Assembly: GCA_012845835.1 (NCBI GenBank)
Contig: JABAKD010000026.1
Span: 11,408,334-11,472,333 of the forward strand
Reading direction: 5' to 3'
Source: Undaria pinnatifida
Lineage: Eukaryota > Sar > Phaeophyceae > Laminariales > Alariaceae
DNA: 64,000 nt
The translations under genes and the position numbers were made by a program. This document shows positions 1 to 20,832 of the stretch, piece by piece. Within the stretch, counting starts at the first letter, position 1. The number at the start of each line of letters is the position of its first letter. The notes under the pieces were generated by a model. It was not told the DNA's origin, searched no databases, and saw only the letters and a program-made list of their open reading frames with translations.

Positions 1-246
1 AGTGGCTCGGCTGCAGCGCTGAAGTGGCTCAAGGTTACTCCATCAAGTCCGAAACGTGTGTTATCGTTTGTTTGCCTCCTGTTTTGTTTTGTTACCTTGT
101 CTTACCGGGTTTGGCTTGTTTTTGGCTTGTCTTGCCATATTTTGTCGTGTTTGGCTTGTCTTGGCTTGTTGTCGTTTTTCTTTTTTGTCTGTCTTTTGTT
201 TCCCTGTGTTTAGTTGTCGTGTCTTGTCTTTTATTGTGTCTTGTTG

Positions 247-1440
247 TCTTGTCATATCTCGTTGTGTCGTGTCTTGTCTTGTCTCGTCTTGTCTTGTCCT
301 GTTTTGTCTTGTCTTGTCTTGTCTTGCCTTGTCTTGTCTTGTCTTGTCTTGTCTTGTCTTGTCTTGTCTTGTCTTGTCTTGTCTTGTCTTGTCTTGTCTT
401 GTCTTGTCTTGTCTTGTCTTGTCTTGTCTTGTCTTGTCTTGTCTTGTCTTGTCTTGTCTTGTCTTGTCTGTTGTCTTGTCTTGTCTTGTCTTGTCTTGTC
501 TTGTCTTGTCTTGTCTTGTCTTGTCTTGTCTTGTCTTGTCTTGTCTTGTCTTGTCTTGTCTTGTCTTGTCTTGTCTTGTCTTGTCTTGTCTTGTCTTGTC
601 TTGTCTTGTCTTGTCTTGTCTTGTCTTGTCTTGTCTTGTCTTGTCTTGTCTCGTCTGGTCTTGTCTTGTCTCGTCTTGTCTTGTCTTGTCTCGTCTTGGT
701 CTTGTCTTGGTCTTGTCTTGTCTTGTCTTGTCTTGTCTCGTCTCGTCTGGTCTCGTCTTGTCTTGTCTTGTCTTGTCTTGTCTTGTCTTGTCTTGTCTTG
801 TCTTGTCTTGTCTTGTCTTGTCTTGTCTTGTCTTGTCTTGTCTTGTCTTGTCTTGTCTTGTCTTGTCTTGTCTTGTCTTGTCTTGTCTTGTCTTGTCTTG
901 TCTTGTCTTGTCTTGTCTTGTCTTGTCCTTGTCTTGTCTTGTCTTGTCTTGTCTTGTCTTGTCTTGTCTTGTCTTGTCTTGTCTTGTCTTGTCTTGTCTT
1001 GTCTTGTCTTGTCTTGTCTTGTCTTGTCTTGTCTCGTCTGGTCTTGTCTTGTCTCGTCTTGTCTTGTCTTGTCTCGTCTTGGTCTTGTCTTGGTCTTGTC
1101 TTGTCTTGTCTTGTCTTGTCTCGTCTCGTCTTGTCTCGTCTCGTCTTGTCTTGTCTTGTCTTGTCTTGTCTTGTCTTGTCTTGTCTTGTCTTGTCTTGTC
1201 TTGTCTTGTCTTGTCTTGTCTTGTCTTGTCTTGTCTTGTCTTGTCTTGTCTTGTCTTGTCTTGTCTTGTCTTGTCTTGTCTTGTCTTGTCTTGTCTTGTC
1301 TTGTCTTGTCTTGTCTTGTCTTGTCTTGTCTTGTCTTGTCTTGTCTTGTCTTGTCTTGTCTTGTCTTGTCTTGTCTTGTCTTGTCTTGTCTTGTCTTGTC
1401 TTGTCTTGTCTTGTCTTGTCTTGTCTTGTCTTGTCTTGTC
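247..1440. repeat. (CTTGT)n pentanucleotide satellite
   Basis: This is about 1.2 kb of nearly pure CTTGT units with scattered CTCGT and GGTCT variants. The same cluster of variants (TCTCGTCTGGTC, then two TTGGTCTTG interruptions) occurs near 648-745 and again near 1032-1140. A block of about 385 bp has therefore been copied within the array. Because the unit length is not a multiple of three and contains no stop, all three plus frames stay open and read Leu-Val-Leu-Ser-Cys repeats. Confidence 0.97.
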
Positions 1441-2080
1441 TTGTCTCGTCTCGTCTCGTCTCGTCTCGTCTCGTCTCGTCTCGTCTCGTCTCGTCTCGTC
1501 TCGGTCTCGTCTCGTCTCGTCTCGTCTCGTCTCGTCGTCTCGTCTCGTCTCGTCTCGTCTCGTCTCGTCTCGTCTCGTCTCGTCTCGTCTCGTCTCGTCT
1601 CGTCTCGTCTCGTCTCGTCTCGTCTCGTCTCGTCTCGTCTCGTCTCGTCTCGTCTCGTCTCGTCTCGTCTCGTCTCGTCTCGTCTCGTCTCGTCTCGTCT
1701 CGTCTCGTCTCGTCTCGTCTCGTCTCGTCTCGTCTCGTCTCGTCTCGTCTCGTCTCGTCTCGTCTCGTCTCGTCTCGTCTCGTCTCGTCTCGTCTCGTCT
1801 CGTCTCGTCTCGTCTCGTCTCGTCTCGTCTCGTCTCGTCTCGTCTCGTCTCGTCTCGTCTCGTCTCGTCTCGTCTCGTCTCGTCTCGTCTCGTCTCGTCT
1901 CGTCTCGTCTCGTCTCGTCTCGTCTCGTCTCGTCTCGTCTCGTCTCGTCTCGTCTCGTCTCGTCTCGTCTCGTCTCGTCTCGTCTCGTCTCGTCTCGTCT
2001 CGTCTCGTCTCGTCTCGTCTCGTCTCGTCTCGTCTCGTCTCGTCTCGTCTCGTCTCGTCTCGTCTCGTCTCGTCTCGTCT
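1441..2080. repeat. (CTCGT)n block of the same satellite
   Basis: There is a sharp switch from CTTGT to CTCGT units, which then run for about 640 bp with only two or three length interruptions near 1500-1535. The abrupt boundary and homogeneity suggest a separate, more recent expansion from a single T-to-C variant unit. Confidence 0.97.
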
Positions 2081-2170
2081 TGCCTTGTCTTGCCTTGCCT
2101 TGCCTTGCCTTGCCTTGCCTTGCCTTGCCTTGCCTTGCCTTGCCTTGCCTTGTCTTGTCTTGTCTTGTCT
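2081..2170. repeat. (CTTGC)n terminal block of the satellite
   Basis: This is a short third homogeneous block of CTTGC units. The array returns to CTTGT at about 2150-2170 and then ends. Confidence 0.93.
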
Positions 2171-2410
2171 ATCTACACGCGCAATGTACTGCCCCCAGCG
2201 TAGATGCCACCCCGACTAATCTCTCCTCCCTTACTCCCCCCCCACCGCTGTCCCTGCCCTCCTTTCCCCTGCTCCCCCTTCTACCCCCCCCCCCTCTCTC
2301 GCCCCTTGCCTTGGCCCCTCCTCTACTTCTCTCGTCTCTTCTCCCTTCCCCTCCTTCTACCCGTCTCCCTGTCATTGGGGTTTCCACCCCTGGGCGGCGT
2401 TGTGCGTCAG
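2171..2410. other. Pyrimidine-rich spacer before first recognised exon
   Basis: The plus strand is C/T-rich and ends in GTGCGTCAG, a good 3' splice-site context. I read it as the end of an intron that contains the satellite. No ATG is in frame with the downstream coding exon, so the start codon must lie in an earlier exon. The first 33 bases of the window are open and end in CTCAAG followed by GT, which could be the end of such an exon, but this is weak. Confidence 0.4.
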
Positions 2411-11496
<9,086 letters not shown>

Positions 11497-11989
11497 TGGA
11501 GCTTAACGGGGGTTTATGTTCTAACCTCACGCGGTCCTTATTATTCTGCCCACGCGTGCTGAAGTATGCCTGCTTTTTCTACAGTTAGACCCCCCTTAGC
11601 TATGGTATGACATATGGCATTTATTTCCAGGCTTCCGTTGATCGTACGTTCGCCCCCGTTAGCTTATAAGCTCGGTCGCTGAATGCTCGGATTAAGGGCT
11701 AGCGTGGGGTGGGGCAACGCGGGGTGGGGGTGGCGAAGGGCGTGGGCGTCCTGATGTTGTGCTTGCCTTTGCCATTTGACCAGTGACCATGCTTCCCTTT
11801 CGAGACGAAGCAACGGGGTGGGACCCAGGAGGGGGTTAGAACGCGTATGGTCTATGGCTGCATGGGTAAGTGGTTGCCAGGTGTTTTTTAACACGCTTGC
11901 CTCTCATGCGTACGGGATGGTGGTGTCAGCAATGCTTTTGACGCCACCTCGCGAGGATCATCCGACCGAAGCGTGAGCGCCGGCTTAAG
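11497..11989. other. Intergenic sequence, nothing recognised
   Basis: This is the 3' flank of the sulfotransferase gene. It has no homology I can name, no clear exon pair and only a G-rich stretch near 11700-11740. Confidence 0.5.
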
Positions 11990-12350
11990 CGCCGACTTGA
12001 TTGAGCGTCAGCGTGGGATTGAGCGTTTGCGTGGGCTTGAGCGTGAGCTTACTCACGCGATAGTTTTAGTTGCGCATTCTTAGGCGTGGGCATGGGCTTA
12101 GTTGCGTTCGCTTAACCGTGGGCATCGACGTAACCGTGAGCAGCTTGAGCTTAGGAGTGAGCATGGGTTTATGGGTGAGATTGGCCTTAAGCGTGAGCAC
12201 GAGCTTCACGCGTGAACATAGATTTGTCGGTGAGCATGGGGTTGGCAGCGAAACTGGAGTTCAGCGTGAGCATGGTCTTTGCCGCGAGCATGGGCTTTAG
12301 CGTGAACCCGGGCCTAACCGCGAGCATGGACTTGAGTGTGAGCGTTCGCG
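11990..12350. repeat. Degenerate ~18-bp tandem repeat (GCGTGAGCATGGGCTTA-like)
   Basis: Roughly twenty imperfect units related to GTGAGCATGGGCTTAAGC occur head to tail, with frequent GTGAGC and GCATGG cores. Short open frames across it (SVSMGL-like repeats) follow the repeat and have no other support. Confidence 0.7.
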
Positions 12351-14335
12351 TGTGCATCTGGATGCGCATGGCTCGCACGGCAAAACCGGACCTTGACCAT
12401 ACTTTTTTGGGGGTGGGGTGTAAGGTGTTTCGACCACGCACACCCCTCTCCCCTACCCAATCCCCATTCTACCGTGGGGAAAGACACCGACGGGTACGGT
12501 TTTTGGATTCGTGTATTTGTTAAGGTAATTTTTGAGCATCTTTCATACAGAGGGCTCGGCGCCGCAGACGGATTCTCCTTACGATCGACCCGCGCACGGA
12601 CTTTTTTAAGCCGCGCTGGGATTAACGGTGGCGCATAACGGTGGCGCTCTTCCGTGGCGGTGGCAGGTAAAGGCGACGGCAATAAAGGTAGTGGCGGCGT
12701 CGGCGGTACTAGCGGTGGTGGAGGTGGACGTGGAGGCTGCTGTGGGGGTGGTGGTGGCAGTGTTGGGTTACAGTGGGATCCGACAATAAACGAGGGCGCG
12801 AGCCGCGAGCAGGGAAGCCCGAGCTCGAAACGCGGAGAAATATCGCGAAGTCAAAGCTGCTTGCACTGAAACATGCATGCGCTACATGCGCGCATACACC
12901 CGCATTGTATGCGTTGTGTGCGCGCGTGTATATGCGCCGCATGCGCATACACGAACGTGCCGTCATAGGCACGTACCGAGCGCGCCGCAGTGGGGTCGGA
13001 GCTCTTGCTGAGGGCGTGGAAGATGTGTTTGCCTGGGTTTTAGTCGCGAGTTACTGGAGACGCGTTTGGGCGCACTGACTGATCGGTTATCCACCTGCAG
13101 AGCACGTACCACTTATTTTGAGGCAGTGTGACGTTTATTTGATACATTATTAGGACAAAAGGACGGCGACATGCTGGGCCTGGATGTTGAGAAGCAAGCG
13201 TGAAATTCGGCTTGCATGACGTATTAGTATTAGCAACTAAGATATTTTGCTTCTTGCCCCGTTTCCCCCCAGTGGGTAAACGGGGGGGGTTGAAGGGTAA
13301 GGGGTAGGCTAGTAGCGGGAGGGTTGCCCGTATTGTGCGTGGGGGGGGGTGACGTTGGGGGCGGGGATTTTTAATACCGCGGTCAACGTGTGTTGGGGGC
13401 GGGGCTTTTGTCTTATATAGATTTAAGCCTGTCGGTGTGTATTAAAATGATGGCCCTTCATAGAGTTTTTTTTTGTGGTATTTTGGTTTGTTTTATTTCT
13501 CTTTTGCTGTGCCATGCGTTGTCTTTTTGTCACATGTCACACCGTGTCGTATAGCGTCATTCGTTTATATCAATGCACGCTGCTGTTTTCGTTATGCATC
13601 TAATCTTTTTCGACATATATTGATGCTTGGAGATGATTGCTGGTCGGCTTTTTTTTTTTCTCGTTCGGCTGTTTTTTGTGTTTTTGAAGCGAGTGGTTGA
13701 CAGTGGGTGCATTTTTGGGGGATCGTTGGCTATCACCCTCTTCAAGAACGCTTCGCGAAGTAGCACCGCTGCTCCCTAGATGAACGTTTATTTTGGTCTG
13801 TGTCGCGCGCTGTCGCGGGGAGAGCTGTCGCGTGGGAGGGGGGGGGGAGGTTACCTGCTTATATACCTCTCTGCTTTTTCCTGTGCTTGGGTTCGGGCAA
13901 GCATCTGGAATGTGAACGTGTCTTATCTTGTAACAAGAAAAAAAACATCGGGAGGAAACTTCCGTCGAAAACAAAATAATTGCGACTTGAGGGTAGTTTG
14001 TTGTGCACGGCCGCGCGCGTGCGCACCGAGCTTTGATCGATTGTTGCGCTTTTGCTTTTGCTAGTGTTTGTCGCCGTGTGCTTGTATTTCGATAGTGCTG
14101 CAAATTGTGCTGTGTGTGGTGTTGCATCGGTTCCATGTGCTCCAGCCGTCTTTTTCATTTTGTTGCTATTAATCTGATATTGCTGCCATCGGTAGAAGCA
14201 TATCTCGCGGATGGATGGATTATGGATGGGTGGATGGTATCGTTGTGTCGCGGCTCTGAAGTGTGTGCTTGTTTTTTGGCGTGTCAGCGTGGCGCTAATG
14301 CCGAGTGAGTGCTTGGACATACCGTGCGGTAGTGC
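12351..14335. other. No gene recognised
   Basis: The region is GC-rich near 12560-12800 with a Gly-codon-rich open frame (12654-12869) that I cannot place in any family. Near 13330-13410 a GTTGGGGGCGGGG sequence is directly repeated. The remainder is T-rich with no domain signal. Confidence 0.4.
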
Positions 14336-14387
14336 GACATCTATCTGACTGACGGAGTTAGCGGTAAACTATCTACTAAGGGCCGTT

Positions 14388-14660
14388 GCTAACGAACACA
14401 ACAGATGCCAGGAATCCTGACAAAAATCCATGACATTTGCACTCGAATAGTAGACTATGGCAGGAAATTCGGACTTTTGAATCGTTTTGACAGTTTCCAT
14501 AGAAATTGATGTCAGGATTCTTGACAAGAAACGGTGATTTTTTTGTTTGAAAACGTGACCTTTTTCGAAAACGTGACATTTCAGAATTTCAAAAAGTCAG
14601 AAATCGTGACATTTTTTCAGGACACGTTGTTTTTCTGCGTTCGTTAGGATCGACCCCAAC
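14388..14660. mobile_element. MITE-like element with CTAACGAAC ends
   Basis: Left end GCTAACGAACACAACAG and right end GTTTTTCTGCGTTCGTTAGG form imperfect inverted termini. Inside, AACGTGACATTT/GTGACCTTT motifs recur near the right end and CAGGAATCCTGAC near the left, like subterminal repeats. No coding capacity. Confidence 0.5.
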
Positions 14661-14724
14661 TGGTGTTTGGAATCCTTCGCGTTATACGCGCGTACTACTC
14701 GAGTAGTGGTTAACACTAGTGCTG

Positions 14725-15000
14725 CAACCATCTATCTGATGGACTTAGGGTTTTGCCCAACAAACGTGAAACAAATTATAACGATTCGTGAGATTTGTAT
14801 GCTCTTGCCGTCTTGACACGTCTTGACGAGTTTATCACGTTTTGTTTTTACACGAATCGTAACATGAACTTTGTAAAAAACATCTTTCAAAACTGTTTGA
14901 CGTCGCGATTCGTGACAAGTATCACTCGATTCGCGAAAATAACACGTTTATTTGTCATGAGTTGTCGACCTTTCGTTGTGTTCGTCAGAAATGGCCTTTC
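14725..15000. mobile_element. Second related MITE-like element
   Basis: It starts after CATCTATCTGATGGACTTAGG (compare CATCTATCTGACTGACGGAG before the first element). It has GCCCAACAAACGTG at the left and CGTTGTGTTCGTCAG at the right, with internal ATTCGTGA/CACGAATC motifs. It appears to be a diverged sibling placed next to the first. Confidence 0.4.
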
Positions 15001-15890
15001 GCGAGAAACTGTCTACTTACTGATGCTCCGACTTGGCGTTAACGCCACGATTTTTGTTTCATCACGTAGGGAAAAGAGAGTCCGCGGGGCGAATCGTTCC
15101 GTGTGGGGGTTTGCTTTTGAAGTGCAGGCATTTTTGTTCGTATTATTACATACACTTGGATTGTACTGGTGTTGCACACTCGAACAACAGGCTAATTTTG
15201 GGGGATGTATACCGGTACAATACCAGGTATGTACTGGTACTGATACAACGAGTAGCGCTGAAGTTTTGTTTTTTGTGTTCTACAGCTGCTTGCTGTTACA
15301 TATGACAGTACAATTAAGCACTCCTTTTTTTCTTGTACCACGACGGTACTATTAACATTGATGTTGGTACTGGTTGCTGCTTTTGGGGTGGTGACGTCAG
15401 GGATCAGAATAACCAAACATTATCTTACGAACTGGCTAAAACTTCTTGTTTTTGACGGGGGCTCCTAAACCCAAACTCATCAGAGGATGTTATTGAGTGT
15501 TAGTATTAAACTCGTGTAGGGTGTGGCCGATACGACCACCCCACAAGCTGATTCGCTTTCGCAGACTTTTCGGCCCGACTAGCTTTTCTTGTTTTTATCT
15601 TTTTGACCAGACCAAAGCCCCTTGTTTTTTTTTGGCCCGATTAGCTCCTTGCTTCTACAGACTCCTTGGTCCGACCAGCCCGAGCAGCCTTCTCCTCAAC
15701 CTAACCTCGTCGGAGGGTGTCATTATTGTTTTTCGATACAAGGTATGCATGTGTTTTATACATGGGACCATGATCCATGCCTGTTCATCGAGTCGCACCT
15801 CCAGCTTACTCAAAAATAAGACCTTGGGGTGAGGTGTAGAGCTCAACAAGGGAGGAGCCTCAGAAAGAAATCATCGCATAATCTCTTGAG
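15001..15890. other. No gene recognised
   Basis: A/T- and T-rich sequence with short open frames and no family signal. A run of GGTACTGATAC/GTACCGGTAC-like short repeats lies near 15200-15340. Confidence 0.4.
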
Positions 15891-15891
15891 C

Positions 15892-16150
15892 CATCAAACG
15901 GTGGGGGTGCAGCAAAAATTTCCCGACCTCTTAACACGAAGGGCTCGGCATCTCACCCCAAACATGACTTCGAAGGCATTCGTTCGCACTCAACCCGGCT
16001 GAGCTTCTTCTGTGCCCAAAAAAATATAATAGTATACTCAACTCGTAAACTTATTGGAATGACCGGTAGTTCCTCGCTTGAGGAGCTCAACGGACTGTAA
16101 ACACCATATGGCCCAAATAGTTCAACCTCTACCGCACCATATAGGGATGA
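15892..16150. mobile_element. Family B MITE, degenerate copy
   Basis: It contains the family B core ACTTCGAAGGCATTCGTTCG followed by a GGAATGACCGGTAGTTCCTC segment, with ends CATCAAACGGTGGGGG and CTACCGCACC...GGGATG. Better copies are at 34073-34322 and 44067-44308. Confidence 0.6.
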
Positions 16151-16262
16151 CTCCTCTACCGTACGTAGTGTATGCCCTCAGCTCATGCAAAAGACGCGTG
16201 CTACGATAATAGATGTACTAAGGTATACCACATTTTCTGGCCACACAATTTTTTGAACGGCT

Positions 16263-16356
16263 AATTTTAGAGAGCACCCAAATCCCTCCCTACACTCAAT
16301 TCAAGTAAATTTGTCTAGGCCAAAAAGGGTTTAAAAGTTGTGAAGGCGTTAGCCCC
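16263..16356. mobile_element. Family D ~90-bp element, degenerate copy
   Basis: It has TTTTAGAGAGCACCCAAATC, CCTCCCTACACTCAATTC, AAGTAAATTTGTC and TTGTGAAGGCGTTAG in family order. Intact copies are at 39417-39504 and 62123-62212. Confidence 0.6.
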
Positions 16357-16544
16357 AAATCATTGGAATATCATTATCGTTTTTCGAATTGATGTTATTA
16401 TGTGTATCATGCCTAGGCCAAACAGGGCGTTGTTCATCGGGAGATGTACGTTCACTTTTCTCGAAGTAATTTTTGCCTCAGAAGCCAAAAAAGCTTCATT
16501 CAAGTGAGGAGCGTTCGGTCTCCTGCACTACTTTCAATTTGCGT

Positions 16545-17660
16545 GGAAGCTCATGAAAGCTTCTGTGGAAGCTTTCATGGAAGTTACGAAAGCTTCCATG
16601 GCAGTTAAATTCCACGAAAGCTTCCACGAAAGCTTCCATGAAAGTAACGTTCAGAAAATCTTCAACGAAAGCTTGCACAAAAGCTTCCACGAAAGCTTCC
16701 GTGGAAGTTACTTGCACGGAAGCTTTCGTAACTTCCACGACAGCTTCCATGGAAGCTTCCACGGAAGTAACTTTCACGAAAACTTCCACCAAAGCTTCCA
16801 TGGAAGTAACCTCCATCAAAGCTTCTATGGAAGCTTCGACGAGAGCTTCCACGGTTCCACGAAAGCTTCCACAGAAGTAACTCCCACGAAAGCTTCCACG
16901 GAAGTAACTCCCACGAAAGCTTCCACGGAAGTAACTTCCACGAAAGCTTCCATGGAAGTAACTTCTACCAAAGCTTTCACGGAAGTAAGTTCCACGAAAG
17001 CTTCGATGAAATTAACTTCCACGGGAACTTCCACGAAAGCTTCCATGCATTAGAAAGCTCCCACGAAAGCATTTCCACGGATTCTAACGTTTTAGTTCCA
17101 TGGAAGCAAGCGGCAGCTTCCACGGAAGGTCGGACAAAAACATTCGGGAAAGTCGGATGAAAGCTTCGACGATAGCCTCCACGAAAGCTTCCACGAAAAC
17201 GTCGGCGGATTCGAAAGCTTCCACAAAAGCACTTCCAAAGATTTTACGTTTTAGTTGCATGGACGCAAGCGACAGCTTCCACGGAAGGTCGGAAGCTCAC
17301 CGGCTTCCACGAAAGCTTTCACGGAAAGCTTTCGTGAAAGCTTTGAAAGTAGCTTCCAGGAAAGATTGGAAGGTACATCCAACGAATTTTACGTTTTACT
17401 TCTACGTAAGCTTCCGCACCTTCCACGGAATCTGAGCGGCTTCCATGACAGCTCCCACGGAAACCCACTCCCATGGAACCTTTCGTGGAAGAAATTAACA
17501 CCTTTTAAAGAAATAACACATCCATGAAAGAGGTTTACATTTTACGTACATGTCAACTTGTCATGGAAGTAAAAAGTAAACTTGTGTGGAAGTAGCTTCC
17601 ACGAAAGCTTCCACGAACTTCCATGGGGGTGATTTTTTAAAAAGCTTCCGTGGGAGTAAA
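16545..17660. repeat. AAGCTTCC palindromic satellite
   Basis: About 1.1 kb is dominated by GAAAGCTTCCACG and GGAAGTAACTTCCAC words. Between 16850 and 17000 the period is about 27 bp and reads in frame as TKASTEVTS repeats. Further right it decays and is punctuated by ACGTTTTAGTTCCATGGA-type spacers near 17090, 17245 and 17395. The core GGAAGCTTCC / GAAAGCTTTC is self-complementary, so each unit can form a small hairpin. Confidence 0.9.
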
Positions 17661-20600
17661 TTATTATTTTATTTTTTTAATTTATTATTCCCCCCTACGA
17701 GTACCATTAGAGTCGGCCGAGGTAAGGGTTTGCCCGAGGCCACAATTCTAAATGGTCGGTAGTGAACTGACTGGCTGTCGGCTGCTGTGATGCAGCTAGC
17801 ACGAGAGAGGTCAACCAACAAAGACAAATCGAACCGGATTACGGCATCGGCACACCCAGAGAGACATACTGACCGACGATGCGTGGCAGAGCTCCACACA
17901 GGAGCATTCAGGTGATGCCACACGATGGGGCGGGAGTATTAAGGTATTCTCACTGTTTTTGTGCACGCTGCACTCTGCGCGCTCTGCGGGCTGTCCCACA
18001 GGTTCGAGGAAGACAGAGTCAGCTGCGAGTGGTCATGCAAAAGGTGAAGGTTGGTAGGTCTGACGCATAATTCAAAAACAAATGCAAGATGCACCTTGTC
18101 CGCCTCCATCTGAAACATCAGCTGTTGGCTCAGAAGGACAGTAGCTGGGCCCGAACCTGCAAGGAAACGCCAACTGTGACGTCGAATACTATACAAAAAG
18201 CCCACCAGCAGGCACGGAAGTCGGATGGACCAGCGGCAAAAAGCTTGAAACGCCCGCCAGCAGGTAACAAAACTATGAACGGCCCGCCAGCAGGCACGGA
18301 AGCGTTACCGGCCAGCCGCATCGAATTAATACTTGGATTTATCCTGTCTGGTGAGGTTTTTCGTATATTTCGTGTTTAATGTGCTCGATGGTGTGCGTTA
18401 CGTTGGGCTCCGGCACTCCACCCGTGTGTAAGCGCGGATACTGCGCGGACAAAACCCCTTCCTCCTTAGCGTCGATTTCGGCGTAATAGGGTGCTTCCAA
18501 CCTCATGCCCCCTGCCCGCGACCGACGCCACCATACCAAAATCGAGGTCGTAATACCGATGACAATGGAAACGCGATGCTGCTAAGTTTGTTTTCCGAAA
18601 TCTTGCAAGAAGACATCGTGCCAAGATACCCCCGTGCCGCTCCTGTGGTGAAAACGGAACGGAAGGACAATTTTGTCGCCTATTTTCTACACAGCAGCGC
18701 CCAAATGTGTTTCTATCACACGCCCGGTTTGCGCCAACCACATATCACGACCGTGGTCTTTACACTGTGACGAGAATGTGGGTCAGAGCGCCTCACCGGC
18801 GCACGCCGTTGACATTCCATGGCGCAGTTGCTCGTTTCGTCCATCGTTGTCTGTCGCAGACGTTAAATCTCGCTGTCTCAGACTATCATTTCGCCGACTG
18901 TTTCTCAGGTCGTTTCGGCCCTACATGTGCCCACTGCATGTATGTTCGCTTTTTTTTTTTTCAAAATATTGGAACTTGTGTGGTGAACATCAGTGGTCAT
19001 GTGTGAACCACGTCCCCGCTCCGTTGATGACTCAGGTTCCGCTGGAAAGTATTTTTTGACGTCATGACGCGGCGCCGGGCGCTATGCAAACATGCCCTAA
19101 CTTAGGTTGTACACGTTACCGGCTAAGGTATGGGCGTTCCGAGCCCTCAAAACTCCCTGGTACAAGCGGCTCGTGTGCCACTCCTAAACCACCCTCGGCG
19201 TGCGACCTGTCGACGGCGATTCGTGGATCCGTGGGCACCACACCGCCCAGGGGAGGCTAGACCGGACATCGAATACTACCCATTTACGTAACAATTGCCA
19301 TAGTTTCTTCACTGCCAAGCACACCACCCCCAGAGAGTTTGCCCTTCCTCGCCCACCGCCCCACACCCCAACCCTTTCCCCCCCCCTCTCCCTGGGAACC
19401 ATGTGCGTGTCGCTTCCTGATCATAGCACTCGCCACCTCCCTATGATCAAAGGTACTTGGGCCCCCACCCCGCCCACACACTGCGAGGAGGACGTCCTCC
19501 GCCTCCAATGCTTAATCGTCGAAGTTGGATTTTTGTCAAGCAAACTCTTAGCCAAGAGGCACTCGTTCCTCACCAAAACGCACAGGTAAAGGAAGAACTC
19601 CGCCAGCACTCGAGGCATCTGCTTGACAATGTGCCCGAACCCTGACAAAATGAAGCAACAAACACGGTGCAGATTACGTCGTGGTCATGTTGACACAAAT
19701 TTTTCTTTCGCCTTTAAAGTCCGTCGGGTAATTAACGTCGCGTCTGTGTCACAGCAACGGTGGAGGCGTATGATCATGTCGTTTCGCGTCGTATATGAAC
19801 GCCGTCGGCGAGGTGCCAACTGAGAATCACGAATCTACAGTAGGATCAAGGAGCCGTTGCTCGGTCTGCGGTCCTCCCAATGAAGCTCTGGCCTTCGTGC
19901 AAACTTGCGCAAGCAGCTTTTTGCGGAACGTTCGGAGTCTATGTCGTCATCCGTATCGCCGAGGGTCGACTTGGCAGGGTTAACGACTGAAGCGACCGCT
20001 TTGTCAAAAGAGAAGGAAACTAAGCAATGCGTGGAACAGGCATACCGTGGATCCACGAGTGGCTGCTCTCTGCCATGTAACTATTCCACAAGAAACATTC
20101 GTCGCCGTCGTCATCGTCAACACCCCGTAACGTCGGATCATCCCGCGCCTCGGGAGAGCAGAAAACGGCGCAGTCCGCCTCCGAATTCCCTCGGAAATGG
20201 AACCTAAATTGTGGCGTGTTTTTCGCCAAGGTGCAAGAGACGCACGCGTAACGTAATGTTAGGCACCGTTTCGTATGTACTCTGGGACAAGCCATTGAGT
20301 ATGGGTATTCGTTGCGGCGCGTGTTACCATAGAGGTAGCACTTTACGTCTGAAATATTTCTGAATGACTGGATTCTTAACCCTAAATCGTCGGAAACAGC
20401 TCATTTGCATGTTGTGGGTTTCGTTGTGTACGTAGACCATGGTACTTTTCATCCCGTACCAGTTTCATTTTTCTCCAAATCAGTTTTTGGGATAGATCTT
20501 AACCTCCCAGATCGAGGAATCTCAGAAAAAAAACTGGTGCACTTCCATGGCAAGCACGCGTCTTGCCCGCTATTGACGTCTTATTCTCGCCAATAGTGGC

Positions 20601-20832
20601 ATGCTCGTGTTGAGGACGCCGACATATATGTCTACTTCGAGCCCATCGATAGTTGACCACACGTCTAAGCCAACTTAAATCGTCGTTAACGTGGGGTCGA
20701 AGCTCAATGTATACAAGACCTTCGTCGTTTCTACGCACGGAACGTCGAACACGTTGGACTCATCCCCAACCCTTGCATCGCAAGTAATGAAGGCCAACGC
20801 ACGACAAGATTTACCGACAACGAAGGGCTTGT
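17661..20832. other. No gene recognised
   Basis: Several open frames of 60-130 codons occur on both strands (for example 19200-19589 + and 20020-20295 -), but none carries a motif I can name or clear splice partners. Near 18200-18310 the words CCCGCCAGCAGG and CCACCAGCAGGCACGGAAG recur four times with a spacing of about 25-55 bp. Parts near 19.8-20.3 kb could be debris of the neighbouring KDZ element. Confidence 0.35.

Noticed and set aside
16496-17053. KASTEVTS-repeat protein frames on both strands
   Set aside because: The repeat is palindromic and open on both strands. No start context, splice signal or non-repeat domain supports coding.
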